The notes: generated by a model from the letters alone, not told the origin. A stretch of DNA of 64,000 nt from Bradyrhizobium prioriisuperbiae (GCF_032397745.1 NZ_CP135921.1:744001-808000), one strand, 5' to 3'; counted from the stretch's first letter, positions 35,578 to 44,965 are shown. A program made the numbers and translations.

Positions 35578-35699
35578 CCTGCCGCAGCAACCCCTTCCTT
35601 GAGCGGGACAGAGCCCCGCCGACAGCCGGGATTTCCCTGGAGAGGGTCTTTAAGCGGCTCACAGGGGCGGTTTCGGGAATCCGGTTCCTGGAGGACCGG

Positions 35700-36074
35700 T
35701 CAGGCCAGATGGCGCACCAAGGTCAATCCCGCGACCAGCCCGGCGATCGAGATCACCACCGAGCCGATCACATAGAAGGCCGCGAGGCCGATTTCGCCCC
35801 GCTCATAGAGCAGAAACGAATCCAGCGAGTATGCGGAGAAGGTGGTGTAGCCGCCGAGAATGCCGGTCATGAGAAACAGCCGCCAGGGCTGGGCGGCGTC
35901 GCCCTTCAAGGCGAGGTAGCCGGCGATCAGGCCCATCACGGTCGAGCCCGTGATGTTGATGATGAAGGTGCCCCAGGGAAAGCCGGTGCCGATGCAGCGC
36001 GCGCAGAACATGTTGATGGCATGGCGCAGCGTGGCACCGAGACCGCCGCCGACAAACACCAGAAGATAACTCAT
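35700..36074 (-). CDS. crcB: Fluoride channel FluC (CrcB)
   Basis: 124 residues with four membrane helices, the normal size for a dual-topology fluoride channel subunit. Signature blocks: FVGGGLGATLRHAINMF (residues about 7-23), FPWGTFIINITGSTVMGLIA (with the pore Asn) and TGILGGYTTFSAYSLDSF (with the aromatic/Thr track). It exports fluoride that leaks in as HF. A fluoride riboswitch was looked for upstream (36075-36172) and not recognised. A dehalogenase of fluoroacetate type is encoded at the left edge of the window. Confidence 0.95.
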   Translation of the reverse strand: MSYLLVFVGGGLGATLRHAINMFCARCIGTGFPWGTFIINITGSTVMGLIAGYLALKGDAAQPWRLFLMTGILGGYTTFSAYSLDSFLLYERGEIGLAAFYVIGSVVISIAGLVAGLTLVRHLA

Positions 36075-36173
36075 GGCCGCTCCGCACCATGCGCCGATGA
36101 TGGCACCGTCATCGACATGTCGTGCCGCAATCCATCCGCAATCGCAAGCGCCGAGAGATCCAAACCCGCAAGC

Positions 36174-36203
36174 AAAAAGGCGGCCCCGATCCGGGACCGC
36201 CTT
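36174..36203 (-). terminator. Rho-independent terminator of sodB
   Basis: On the minus strand AAGGCGGTCCCGG-AT-CGGGGCCGCC pairs with a single mismatched base and runs into TTTTTGC. It starts 28 bases after the sodB stop at 36232. Confidence 0.85.
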
Positions 36204-36231
36204 GCCTGCGAGACTACGAAGATGAAGAGAC

Positions 36232-36831
36232 TCAGCCCGCCTTGCTGTACAGCTCTTCGACGTATTCCCAGTTGACGAGATTGTCGACGAACGCCTTCAG
36301 ATAGTCCGGACGGCGGTTGCGGTAGTCGATGTAGTAGGAGTGCTCCCAGACGTCGACGCCGAGGATCGGGGTCGCGCCATGCACCAGCGGGCTTTCGCCG
36401 TTCGGTGTCTTGGAGATTTCGAGCTTGCCGTTCTTGACCGAGAGCCAGGCCCAGCCGGAGCCGAACTGACCGACGCCCGCGGCGACGAAGTCTTCCTTGA
36501 ACTTGGCGAAACCGCCAAGATCGGAATCGATCTGCTTCTGCAGCTTGCCCGGCAGCTTGTCGCCGCCGCCGTTCGGCTTCAGCCAATTCCAGAAGTGCAG
36601 ATGGTTGTAGTGCTGGCCGGCATTGTTGAAGAGCGGCGCATTCTTGCCGAACGATCCCTTCACAATCTCTTCGAGCGATTTGTTCTCGAATTCGGTGCCT
36701 TTGAGCAAGTTATTGCCATTGGTGACATAAGCCTGGTGATGCTTGTCGTGATGGAATTCCAGCGTTTCTTTCGACATATACGGCTGGAGCGCATCGTGGG
36801 CATAAGGCAGGTCGGGGAGTTTGAAGGTCAT
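36232..36831 (-). CDS. sodB: Superoxide dismutase, Fe/Mn family
   Basis: 199 residues, cytoplasmic (no signal peptide). Metal ligands are His in LEFHHDKHHQAYVTNGNNLL (about 26), His in NAGQHYNHLHFWNWLKPNGG (about 75), Asp in GVDVWEHSYYIDY and His in the same block. The second-shell region GVGQFGSGWAWLSVKNGKLE carries Gln in the position nearer the Mn-type placement but the overall FGSGW pattern of Fe enzymes, so Fe, Mn or both are possible. The terminator at 36174-36203 closes the gene. The 258-base space to 37090 presumably holds both divergent promoters. Confidence 0.95.
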   Translation of the reverse strand: MTFKLPDLPYAHDALQPYMSKETLEFHHDKHHQAYVTNGNNLLKGTEFENKSLEEIVKGSFGKNAPLFNNAGQHYNHLHFWNWLKPNGGGDKLPGKLQKQIDSDLGGFAKFKEDFVAAGVGQFGSGWAWLSVKNGKLEISKTPNGESPLVHGATPILGVDVWEHSYYIDYRNRRPDYLKAFVDNLVNWEYVEELYSKAG

Positions 36832-37089
36832 GGGGGGATGTCCGCGATAATGGGAGACGATCTGTCAACACGGAACCGTTACAGAAGTTTCCGGGCGAAG
36901 TGAATATGGGAGCGCCGCGGCCAACCGCCAGCTTGCGTCACGACACCGACAAACATCGCAAGAATTTTCCACCGAAGCCGCGGTCAAGCTGCGAAGTTGG
37001 GCACTCGTTCGATTTGGGACAGCGGCTGTGCCGCGAACACCCCTGTAGTTGCGATTAATTCGCAGGAAGAAATATAAACCGGACAGCAC

Positions 37090-37617
37090 ATGAGTATCGA
37101 CATTGAAATTTTGAACGGCGACGCATCGTGGCCGATGGCGGAGCCGCTGCTCAGCGCCGTATGGCCGCCCGAGGTCAAGGCAACCCTGCCGTGGGGACAG
37201 ATCCCGATGGCCCCTGCCGATTTTCGCGTGCTGGTGGAAGCGGAAGATCAGGGCCTGGTTTGCCATGTCGGCATGCTGCGCCGGCGGGCAACGCTGAACG
37301 GCCGTCCCGCGCACGTCGGCGGCATCAGCGGCGTGGCGACCCGTCCCGATCATCGCCGCCAGGGCCTTGCCACCATCGCGCTCAATGCCGCTCTGCAGAC
37401 CCTGAAGCACGAGGGATCGCTCGGCTTCGCATTGTTGTTCTGCGAGCCGCACAATTTTGCATTCTACAGTGCGCGCGGCTGGCACCCGTTCGAGGGCGAA
37501 ATTCTCGCCGAACAGCCTGCTGGCCACGGCCGCTTCGATGCGCTCGCACCATTCGTGTTCGATCTGGTGCAGAAGCCGCGCAAGGGCGTGATCGATCTCT
37601 GCGGACTGCCGTGGTGA
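37090..37617 (+). CDS. GNAT-family N-acetyltransferase
   Basis: 175 residues from ATG 37090. Acetyl-CoA motif A: HVGGISGVATRPDHRRQGLA, with the RRQGLA loop near residue 95. The EPHNFAFYSARGWHPFEGEI block is a typical GNAT motif B. The arrangement has some likeness to the AAC(2')-I aminoglycoside acetyltransferases, but residues are not enough to claim drug acetylation. It is divergent from sodB and 180 bases ahead of the MATE gene. Cytoplasmic. Confidence 0.82.
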   Translation: MSIDIEILNGDASWPMAEPLLSAVWPPEVKATLPWGQIPMAPADFRVLVEAEDQGLVCHVGMLRRRATLNGRPAHVGGISGVATRPDHRRQGLATIALNAALQTLKHEGSLGFALLFCEPHNFAFYSARGWHPFEGEILAEQPAGHGRFDALAPFVFDLVQKPRKGVIDLCGLPW

Positions 37618-37797
37618 CGCGAGTTCTGCGACATCAACGATGATCCGACCACGCGTGCCGTGACCCGCGCATAGCTCGTATCCGTTTACGCATCATCGGA
37701 CTCTCAGCCGCCTTGCCCGGACGGCATGAGGCCTGTCATATGATCGTTCAAAACAAGCGTCGCCGCTGTTGAAAAGGCCGCGCACCGGGGAGAGGCA

Positions 37798-39204
37798 ATG
37801 ACGGATCTGGGAGTGGCGGAGCTGCAGGCGATCGAACCGCTTCCGCTCGCACCATCAATTTCTCCCGCCCCAAATCCGCTGCTGGACGGCCCGCTGCTGT
37901 CGACGCTGCTCAAGCTGGCCGCGCCCAATGTGGTGGCACTGAGTGTCGGTGTCTGCGTTGCGATTGCGGAGACTTCCTACATCGGCCGGCTCGGCATCGA
38001 ACCGCTTGCCGCGATGGCACTGGTGTTTCCCTTTGTCATCCTCACCATGACCATGTCCGGCGGCGCGATGGGTGGCGGCGTGGCCTCGGCGATCGCACGC
38101 TCGCTCGGCGCTGGGAACGTGGAGCGCGCCTCGGAGCTCGCCATCCATGCCATCATGATCGGCGCCTGCTTCGGGCTCGCCTTCACCGTGGGCATGCTGA
38201 CATTCGGCCCGTATCTGCTGGAATTGCTGGGCGGCCGCGGCCGGGTGCTGACTGAAGCGATCGGCTACATCGAGATCTTCTTCGGCGGCGCCATCATCCC
38301 CTGGCTAATGAATACGCTGACCTCGATCTTGCGCGGCACCGGCAACATGAAGTTGCCCTCTGCACTCATTCTGCTCTCCGCCACCATCCAGATCGTGCTC
38401 GGCGGCGCGCTGGCTCTGGGCGTCGGACCCATTCCGCAGTTCGGCATGCGCGGCGTCGCCTGCGGCACGCTGATCGCCTACGCCACCGGCTCGACGATCA
38501 GCTCATGGTATCTGCTCAGCGGCCGCAGCCGGCTCAATCTTACCGCAGCCCCGTTCAAATTCCGGCGCGAGATGTTTTTCGACATTCTGAAAGTGGGCGC
38601 CGTCGCCTGCTTCTCGCCGCTGCAGGGCGTGCTGGCGATCACCATTTTCACCCACATGCTGGCGCGCTTTGGCACCGAAGTGCTGGCCGGCTACGGCATC
38701 GGCGCGCGGCTCGAATTCATGCTGACCTCGATCGCCTTCGCGATCGGCGTCGCCTCGGTGCCGATGGTCGGCATGGCGGTCGGCGCCGGACGCATCAAGC
38801 GAGCCCGGCGCGTCGCCTGGACCGGCGGCACCATCGCATTTGCCGGGGTGGCGGTGGCCGGGACGATCTTCGCGGCCTTCCCCTGGCTGTGGGTCAGCAT
38901 CTTCACCGACGATCCCGGCGTGCGCGCCGCGAGTTATCAATACCTCGGGATCGCAGCGCCGTTCTATGCGTTCATTGGGCTCAACATCGCGCTGTATTTC
39001 GCCTCTCAAGGCGCGGCGAAGATTATCGGCCCGGTGCTGGCGCAAACCGCGCGGCTCATTTTCATCATCATCGGGGGCAGCTGGCTGGTCGCCATCGGCG
39101 CCAGCGCCACCAGCTTCTTCATCCTCGCCGCCTGCTCCATGGTGCTGCTCGGCTTGTCGTGCGTCACCGCGGTGAAGCTGACGCCATGGGGTGCGCGGAG
39201 TTAG
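37798..39204 (+). CDS. MATE-family multidrug efflux transporter
   Basis: 468 residues with twelve membrane helices in two pseudo-repeats. First-half features are LLSTLLKLAAPNVVALSVGV and SYIGRLGIEPLAAMALVFPF followed by MGGGVASAIARSLGAGNVER. In the second half, FGTEVLAGYGIGARLEFMLT and VPMVGMAVGAGRIKRARRVA repeat the pattern. It should use Na+ or H+ to expel cationic or other small molecules. The start ATG 37798 is next to GGGGAGAGGCA. Convergent with DUF3095, ends overlapping by 4 bases. Confidence 0.93.
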   Translation: MTDLGVAELQAIEPLPLAPSISPAPNPLLDGPLLSTLLKLAAPNVVALSVGVCVAIAETSYIGRLGIEPLAAMALVFPFVILTMTMSGGAMGGGVASAIARSLGAGNVERASELAIHAIMIGACFGLAFTVGMLTFGPYLLELLGGRGRVLTEAIGYIEIFFGGAIIPWLMNTLTSILRGTGNMKLPSALILLSATIQIVLGGALALGVGPIPQFGMRGVACGTLIAYATGSTISSWYLLSGRSRLNLTAAPFKFRREMFFDILKVGAVACFSPLQGVLAITIFTHMLARFGTEVLAGYGIGARLEFMLTSIAFAIGVASVPMVGMAVGAGRIKRARRVAWTGGTIAFAGVAVAGTIFAAFPWLWVSIFTDDPGVRAASYQYLGIAAPFYAFIGLNIALYFASQGAAKIIGPVLAQTARLIFIIIGGSWLVAIGASATSFFILAACSMVLLGLSCVTAVKLTPWGARS

Positions 39205-40355
39205 CTCGCCGCAGCAGCTTTCAGTGCCGTCGCCGCCGACGCATAGCCGCCGCGCGCACCATCAATGAAATGCACATGATCGCTGCGGCTCGCCGCCGGC
39301 GTGAAGCATGTCATCATCGCAGCATCCTGGCGATGCACGCCGTAGCGGATGGTGCCGGCAGCAGCGGCGGCTGCGAGGCGATCCTCGAGCTCCTGCGCAA
39401 GCTCCGGCGTGCAGTCGAGAACCATGCGCAGCGCATCGTCAAATTTACGGAAATCCGAGTTCGCGACCGCCTGCTCCACATACGTCTTCGGCACGAAGCC
39501 GCCGACGCTGATGCCGAAACGCATGATGACAAAAGCGAACAGCGTCCATCCCAGCACCGAGATCCGACGCAACACCAGCGGGCCCTTGTGGGCGGCGCGC
39601 GCTTCGTACTCGAGACCCTGCGGCGGCCAGCGCAGCGGTGGACCGGCCGACGGCACAGGACGGCCGGCGTCCGGGCTGCGTTCGACCAGTGCGATGACGT
39701 CCTCGACCACGCGGCGGAAGGCATCCGGCGCGGCATCCTTGTCCGGCACCACCAGAACCGACACGATCTGGCCTTGCCGGGCCGGGATCTCCTCGAACCG
39801 GCACGACAATCCGGTGAGATCGGGCAAGGTGCCGGGCGCGGCAGGCGCCACCGTGAACTCGCCGCGCTTCATCGCACTCTCGGCCCATCCGAGCCCGCCA
39901 CCGGAAAACATCGCATAGGAGACATAAGGCGACGGCGCGTAACGCGCGACCCGCACATCGAGCCCCTGCGCACGAACATCCCTGACCGGCACCAGCGCGA
40001 CCCGCATCGCGAGGTCGAGATCCTGCCGCACCCAGCTTGCGGTCGACGCCAGCGCGTCCCGAACGAGATCCGCATCACGCGGCGCGACCGCGAAACCGGC
40101 ACCGTCGCCGCCGAACACAAACGGGAATTCACGACCTTCGAGCGCATTGGTGACCGCGGCGATGACAGCCGCGCCAGCCATGTTCACGGCCTTGTAGCGC
40201 TTGTCGGCAATGGCTTTGGTCGAATCAACGATGTCGGCGACACCGACGAGCCAGTCATCCGGCAGCGGCAGATAGAGCGCCGGATCCATCAGGTTCTTGA
40301 AGCCGTGAAAGACCGGTACACTTTGGTAGAACGAGTCCTGACCGGTCGCTGTCAC
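39201..40355 (-). CDS. DUF3095 protein (adenylate-cyclase-like fold)
   Basis: 384 residues from a GTG at 40355 with GGGG upstream. ATG 40412 is an alternative. The N-terminal third resembles a nucleotidyl cyclase core: LVGVADIVDSTKAIADKRYK (metal-Asp-like ADIVDST) and FPFVFGGDGAGFAVAPRDAD (GGDG). The middle has VSYAMFSGGGLGWAESAMKR. A hydrophobic stretch (RRISVLGWTLFAFVIMRFGI) lies near residue 270. The last part carries RSDHVHFIDGARGGYA. DUF3095 proteins are common but uncharacterised. Whether it cyclises NTPs is open. The 39204 end overlaps the convergent MATE gene. Confidence 0.82.
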   Translation of the reverse strand: MTATGQDSFYQSVPVFHGFKNLMDPALYLPLPDDWLVGVADIVDSTKAIADKRYKAVNMAGAAVIAAVTNALEGREFPFVFGGDGAGFAVAPRDADLVRDALASTASWVRQDLDLAMRVALVPVRDVRAQGLDVRVARYAPSPYVSYAMFSGGGLGWAESAMKRGEFTVAPAAPGTLPDLTGLSCRFEEIPARQGQIVSVLVVPDKDAAPDAFRRVVEDVIALVERSPDAGRPVPSAGPPLRWPPQGLEYEARAAHKGPLVLRRISVLGWTLFAFVIMRFGISVGGFVPKTYVEQAVANSDFRKFDDALRMVLDCTPELAQELEDRLAAAAAAGTIRYGVHRQDAAMMTCFTPAASRSDHVHFIDGARGGYASAATALKAAAAS

Positions 40356-40745
40356 CTGAAATCCCCTGCCTGGAAGGCCTTCTAGGCGCTCTATACGGCC
40401 GATACGCGGCATCGTTACCTTTGGTTTCGCGATCTTGATAAGACCATGCCGGATATGCTTGTGTTCCCGGTTCGAGTCCCGATTTCCCCCAAAGCCTATT
40501 TGACGTGTACCGCGTGCCGCGCCCAAATGACGCACTTCATGACGTACTTGCAGGTGACGCACTTATAAGCGACGCATCCGGATGTCCCCAAATCATCTTC
40601 AGGCAATCCACCTCAGGCAAGGTGGTGGACAGGCTGGGTCGCCCTTCGGACATACCATCACACTTCTAACCCCTTGGAATAGCTTCACCCCCTCCCAAAC
40701 CGGGCAGCAACCTGCCCGCCCCTCTCATTTGAATGGCCTCCTCCC
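40356..40745. other. 390-base gene-free region with iterated TGACG motif and a tRNA-like T-loop string
   Basis: No gene is evident. The string GGTTCGAGTCCCGATTTCCC at about 40474 looks like the 3' part of a tRNA, but no matching acceptor or D-arm lies upstream, so it is not a tRNA gene. TGACGTGTAC (40501), TGACGCACTT (40528), TGACGTACTT (40540) and TGACGCACTT (40555) form an irregular series of like-oriented motifs between the divergent DUF3095 and DUF2147 genes. Confidence 0.55.
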
Positions 40746-41216
40746 ATGCGAATCGACGTTCGTCCACCTGCCGCCCTTGCCGCCTCGTTTGTCCTGACTG
40801 CTGCCCTTCTGCTGACCAACGCCGTCGGCGTCGCCCACGCGGCGCCGGATGCCAGCCCGGCCGGGGTCTGGGTGACCCAGGCCGGCGATGCCAAGGTGCA
40901 GGTCAGCCGCTGCGGCGGCGCGCTCTGTGGCAAAGTGATCTGGCTGCGCGACCCGATCGACAGCGCCACCGGCAAGGCCCAAGCCGACAACAAGAACCAG
41001 AATCCCGCGCTGCGGACGCGGCCGATCATCGGCATCCAGCTGTTCATGGATATGAAGCCGTCGGCGCCGAACGCCTGGTCCGGCCGCATCTACAATGCAG
41101 ATGACGGCCAGAGCTATGCCAGCACCGTGACCCAGATCGATGCCGGACGGCTGGAGGTCAAAGGCTGCGTCGGCGCGCTGTGCGGCAGCGAGACCTGGAG
41201 CCGGGCGGCGCGGTGA
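40746..41216 (+). CDS. DUF2147 exported protein
   Basis: 156 residues with a signal peptide (about 1-32, cleavage after AHA). The mature beta-rich domain begins SPAGVWVTQAGDAKVQVSRC and includes LCGKVIWLRDP, QLFMDMKPSAPNAWSGRIYN and KGCVGALCGSETWSR. The Cys of SRCGGALCG and KGCVGALCG are likely disulphide-bonded in the periplasm. DUF2147 is a lipocalin-like family without a proven role. Start at ATG 40746. Its 5' neighbour region carries the iterated TGACG motif. Confidence 0.88.
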   Translation: MRIDVRPPAALAASFVLTAALLLTNAVGVAHAAPDASPAGVWVTQAGDAKVQVSRCGGALCGKVIWLRDPIDSATGKAQADNKNQNPALRTRPIIGIQLFMDMKPSAPNAWSGRIYNADDGQSYASTVTQIDAGRLEVKGCVGALCGSETWSRAAR

Positions 41217-41252
41217 GTTCGACCGGCAGCCGCCGGCGAGCGGCGTCGAGCC

Positions 41253-42230
41253 TTACTGCTGCTCCACGCCGGCGGCCTTGACCGCTTCGGTCCAGATCGT
41301 GATGTCGCTCGCCAGCATCGCCTTGTATTCCTCCGGCGTATTGCCGAGCGGATCGGCGCCATACTCCGTCAGCCTGCGGGCGAATGCCGGATCCTTGACG
41401 GCGGTGGCGATCTCCTTCGCGATCCGGTCGATGATGTCAGCCGGCGTGCCGGCCGGCGCCATCAGGCCGTTCCAGGTCAACGCCCTGAAACCGGGATAAC
41501 CGGATTCCGCAACCGTCGGCACCTGAGGCGCCAGCGGTGCCCGCGCGTCGCCGGACACCGCAAGCATTCTCACGGTGCCGCCATTGGCCTGCGGCAGGGC
41601 GTCGGAGAGGTTCGAGAACATCGCCGGGATCTGCCCGCCGATGACGTCCGCCAGCGCCGGCGCATTGCCCTTGTAGGGCACATGCGTCATCTCCAGACCC
41701 GCCTGCTTGAGAAACAGCGCCATCGACAGATGATTCAAGCTGCCGATGCCGGCCGATCCGTAAGCGAGTTCGCCCTTGCGAGCCCGCACATAGTCGACGA
41801 ACTCCTTGAGCGTCTTGACCGGAAGATCCTTGTTCACGACGAGCGCGAACGGATTGGTGGCAATATTGCTGATCGGCGCGAAATTTTTCCGCGCATCGAA
41901 CCGCACCTTGTTGATCGCAGGCATGATCGCCATCACCGGCAGCGGCGCGATGAACAGGGTGTAGCCATCCGCCGGCGCCCTGGCGGCGGCTTCCGCGGCG
42001 ATGGCCCCGCCCGCGCCGGCACGGTTCTCCACCACAAACGCCTTGCCGAAAGCCTCGCTCAAGCGCTGTGCCGTCATGCGCGCGATGCCGTCGGTGTTGC
42101 CGCCGGCGGCATAGGGCACGATCACGGTCACCAGCTTTTGCGGCCATTGCTGCGCAAAGGCGCGAGGAACAAACGCCGTCGCCCCCAATCCGGCGCCGAG
42201 ACACAAAGTCGTTCTTCGAGAATACATCAC
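41253..42230 (-). CDS. Bug-family (TctC-like) periplasmic solute-binding protein
   Basis: 325 residues with a twin-start signal peptide (MMYSRRTTLCLGAGLGATAF, ending AFAQ). Family blocks: VTVIVPYAAGGNTDGIARMT, VVENRAGAGGAIAAEAAARA, and LAYGSAGIGSLNHLSMALFL near residue 160. Bug proteins bind carboxylates or amides, sometimes without a cognate TctAB transporter; none is in the window. It is the last gene of the catabolic minus-strand unit, 118 bases after the monooxygenase, and probably binds the substrate of this pathway. Confidence 0.9.
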   Translation of the reverse strand: MMYSRRTTLCLGAGLGATAFVPRAFAQQWPQKLVTVIVPYAAGGNTDGIARMTAQRLSEAFGKAFVVENRAGAGGAIAAEAAARAPADGYTLFIAPLPVMAIMPAINKVRFDARKNFAPISNIATNPFALVVNKDLPVKTLKEFVDYVRARKGELAYGSAGIGSLNHLSMALFLKQAGLEMTHVPYKGNAPALADVIGGQIPAMFSNLSDALPQANGGTVRMLAVSGDARAPLAPQVPTVAESGYPGFRALTWNGLMAPAGTPADIIDRIAKEIATAVKDPAFARRLTEYGADPLGNTPEEYKAMLASDITIWTEAVKAAGVEQQ

Positions 42231-42348
42231 CTCACTCCATCGTTCGGCCGACGCTTGATCCTCGCGCCGCCCAGCCCCGCGCGCCTGCGGTTCATCCTGC
42301 AGGCGCCTTCCCCTCCCGAGCTTCCCCTCAAAATCTTGTTGTTCGCCG

Positions 42349-43554
42349 CTATCGCCGCACGCTTTCGAGAAGTGACGTTCGCATCAGAAACGCCCGGTGC
42401 GATTTCGGATCGGACGCCGTGGCACGCAAAGCAGCAAAACTCGCTGAACGTGCCGCCTCGTCTTTCTCTTCGAGGCGTTTCTTGTTGGCGATGGTCTGCT
42501 GCTGGACATATTCGACGTTCAAGGGCCGCCGAACGGCGTCGTACTGCGCAAGATCATCCTGCGGCCGCTCTCCGTGCAGCACGCCCGACAGCAGGTTGGC
42601 GAGATAGACCGCGTCGTGGATGCCGCAATTCAGCCCGAGGCCGCCGATCGGATTGTTCACGTGGGCGGAATCGCCGGCGAGGAAGACGCGTCCCTGGCGG
42701 AAACTCGCCGCCACCCGCTGATGCACGTTGTAGAGATTCTTGTGAACGATCTCGTAGCAACCGTCCTTCGGAAAGAACTTCTGAAGACGGGCTTCGGCCG
42801 CGACATCGCTGAGCACTTCATCATCCGTCTGCCCGGGGATGGTCGGAAACACCACACGCCACCGGCCGAGGCCATCGTCGCCGGAGACCTTGAACAGGTT
42901 GGTCCACTCATCGGGGTCGGAGAAGTAGCAGCGGAAGGCCGCGCCGAATTCGGTGGCAAAATCAAACAACGTGGTGAGCACGAGAAAGCGTTCGGGGAAG
43001 GTGTAGCCTTCGAAATTTATTCCCAGCGCCTTGCGCACGGTCGAGCGGCCGCCGTCGGCGCCCACCAGGTAACAGCCTTCGTGGGTCTCGATGCCCCGCT
43101 CGGTCTGCACCGTGATGACAACTCTGTCGCCCCGATCTTCAACGGAGCTGACGGGCGATGTCATGTGCAACTGGGCGTGCGGAAAATCGCGCAAACGCGC
43201 AATTCCCATGTTGGCGATCTTGTGCTGCTCGCACTGCACGACGAAGGGATATTGCGTGTCGTCTTTGAGAATGTCGTGATCGAACTCGGTAATCAGCTGC
43301 CGGCCGGGACGATCCCAGAACTGAAAGGTCCGGGCGACGAGCCCCCGTGCGATGATCTCATCCATCAGGTCGAGCGCAGCCAGCATCTCCAGGGTTGCGG
43401 GATGCAGGGTCGACGCCCGTGGCGCATCACTGACAGTGGCAGCAGCCTCGAAGACGCGCACGGGAATGCCGCGCCGGGCAAGCGCCAGCGCCGTGATGAT
43501 CCCGACAGGCCCGCCGCCCGCGATGAGGACGGGAAGATCAGATGGCTTGGTCAT
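42349..43554 (-). CDS. FAD-dependent aromatic monooxygenase (group A)
   Basis: 401 residues from ATG 43554 with AAAGGAC upstream. FAD-binding GxGxxG in VLIAGGGPVGIITALALARR (residue 9 on), the DG motif YLVGADGGRSTVRKALG near 165, and the GD motif GRVFLAGDSAHVNNPIGGLG near 285 are intact, so it should use NAD(P)H and O2 to hydroxylate an aromatic ring. The closest general type is the MhpA/PheA group. The substrate is unknown. Given the enamidase-like partner, a hydroxylated pyridine or other N-heterocycle is a candidate. It follows the MFS gene by 19 bases. Confidence 0.85.
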   Translation of the reverse strand: MTKPSDLPVLIAGGGPVGIITALALARRGIPVRVFEAAATVSDAPRASTLHPATLEMLAALDLMDEIIARGLVARTFQFWDRPGRQLITEFDHDILKDDTQYPFVVQCEQHKIANMGIARLRDFPHAQLHMTSPVSSVEDRGDRVVITVQTERGIETHEGCYLVGADGGRSTVRKALGINFEGYTFPERFLVLTTLFDFATEFGAAFRCYFSDPDEWTNLFKVSGDDGLGRWRVVFPTIPGQTDDEVLSDVAAEARLQKFFPKDGCYEIVHKNLYNVHQRVAASFRQGRVFLAGDSAHVNNPIGGLGLNCGIHDAVYLANLLSGVLHGERPQDDLAQYDAVRRPLNVEYVQQQTIANKKRLEEKDEAARSASFAALRATASDPKSHRAFLMRTSLLESVRR

Positions 43555-43573
43555 ATGATTTGTCCTTTCGGGC

Positions 43574-44836
43574 TTAATGCGCACGCATCAAGGGAACCAT
43601 CAGCAAACCGCCGATCGCCGTGGCCGCGACCAGCACGAGGAAGGCCGCATCGAAACTGCCGGTGCGGGACACCACGATCCCCATCGTCACCGGCGCCAGC
43701 GCACCGACGAGATTGCTGAGACCGTTCTTGAAACCAACGGCGGTGGCGACCGCGCCTTCCGGCACGATGTCCATGATCAAGGCATAGCTGACGGGCGTCA
43801 CCATGCCCCAGAACAATCCGCTGAGGCCGATCATCAACGCCGCGGTTTGCGGGGTGGGCATCAGGGACACGAAATACATCAGGATGCCGGACATCATCAG
43901 ACCGACGCCGGCGATCACGGCCCGCTTGCCCAGCCAATCGGAGAGATAGGACCCGCCGATCTGACCGACAACGACAAGAATGAAAGGCAGTGCGGCGTAG
44001 ATGCCGGCCTGCGTGGGCGCCAGGTGCCGCTGCTTGATGAGGTAGCTCGGCAGCCAGCTGTTCAGGCCCCAGAGATAGATCAGGGTGCCGCAGGACGCGA
44101 CAACGACAAGCCAGTAGCGCCAGTCGGTCACGAACAGCCTGACACCCTCCCGATAGCTCAGTTGCGGCCGGCCCGGCACAGCGGAAGGGGCAACCGGCAT
44201 GCCCGGCGCCCGGTCACGCACATACAGCAATGTCAGCGGCAGGATCACGACAAGGTTGAGGACTGCGAGTGCGAAAAACGACTCGCGCCAGCCATAGGCC
44301 GTCACCAGCCACGTCGTGACCGGGAAACCGATCGCCGAGCCCAACGGGCTGCCGACGGTCCACATCGCGTTCGCGCGCGCCCGCTGGTGCGGCGGAAACC
44401 AGCGCGCGACCACGGCATTGGCAATGCTGAACTGCGGCCCCTCGGCGAGACCCAGCAGCGCACGAAGCGTGATCATCATGGCAAATGATCCGGCACATCC
44501 CATCAATGCCATCAGCACGCCCCACACGACAACGCTGACATTGAGCGTGCGGCTTGGACCGAACAGATCGACGAGCGCGCTCAGGACAACGTTCGACAGA
44601 CCATAGGCGATCAGGAAACTGGTCATCAGAAGCCCGAGCCGCGCCGGGTCAAACCCGGTGCCCATCGCAGTCTGGAACTCGGTATCGGTAAAGAGAACGG
44701 CGATGCTGATCCGGTCGAAGAAGCCGGCGATCACGGTCAGGAACAGGATCGCAGCGACAAGCCAACGCCGCGTGCTGTAGCTGTTGCCCGCGGCCGCACT
44801 GACCAGCGCCGGGATGTCTTTCTCGACAACGCTCAT
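43574..44836 (-). CDS. MFS transporter (anion:cation symporter, ACS-like)
   Basis: 420 residues from ATG 44836 with GAGAGG upstream. About twelve helices. Signature blocks: FFDRISIAVLFTDTEFQTAM, LMTSFLIAYGLSNVVLSALV, GLAEGPQFSIANAVVARWFP (typical ACS/phthalate-permease family) and ANAMWTVGSPLGSAIGFPVT. The second half has TDWRYWLVVVASCGTLIYLW. These symporters import organic acids, so it probably carries the aromatic or heterocyclic acid degraded by the neighbouring enzymes. It lies 130 bases after the amidohydrolase. Confidence 0.9.
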   Translation of the reverse strand: MSVVEKDIPALVSAAAGNSYSTRRWLVAAILFLTVIAGFFDRISIAVLFTDTEFQTAMGTGFDPARLGLLMTSFLIAYGLSNVVLSALVDLFGPSRTLNVSVVVWGVLMALMGCAGSFAMMITLRALLGLAEGPQFSIANAVVARWFPPHQRARANAMWTVGSPLGSAIGFPVTTWLVTAYGWRESFFALAVLNLVVILPLTLLYVRDRAPGMPVAPSAVPGRPQLSYREGVRLFVTDWRYWLVVVASCGTLIYLWGLNSWLPSYLIKQRHLAPTQAGIYAALPFILVVVGQIGGSYLSDWLGKRAVIAGVGLMMSGILMYFVSLMPTPQTAALMIGLSGLFWGMVTPVSYALIMDIVPEGAVATAVGFKNGLSNLVGALAPVTMGIVVSRTGSFDAAFLVLVAATAIGGLLMVPLMRAH

Positions 44837-44965
44837 TTCAAGCCTCTCAAGCCCGCTGGCATGAATTCTCTTTGTCACGTCAGCGCGCAAGCGATCTGCT
44901 CGGCGTTGACGCGCATCGAACTCATCGATTTCTTTTTTGCAGTCGTCCTCGCTCCGCAATCCGCG

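Noticed and set aside
36075..36172. Fluoride riboswitch upstream of crcB
   Set aside because: The short region between the sodB terminator and crcB does not show the conserved crcB-motif core, and its length is marginal.
40430..40500. tRNA gene
   Set aside because: Only a T-loop-like string and short 3' part are visible. The T-stem does not pair properly and no acceptor or D-arm precedes it.
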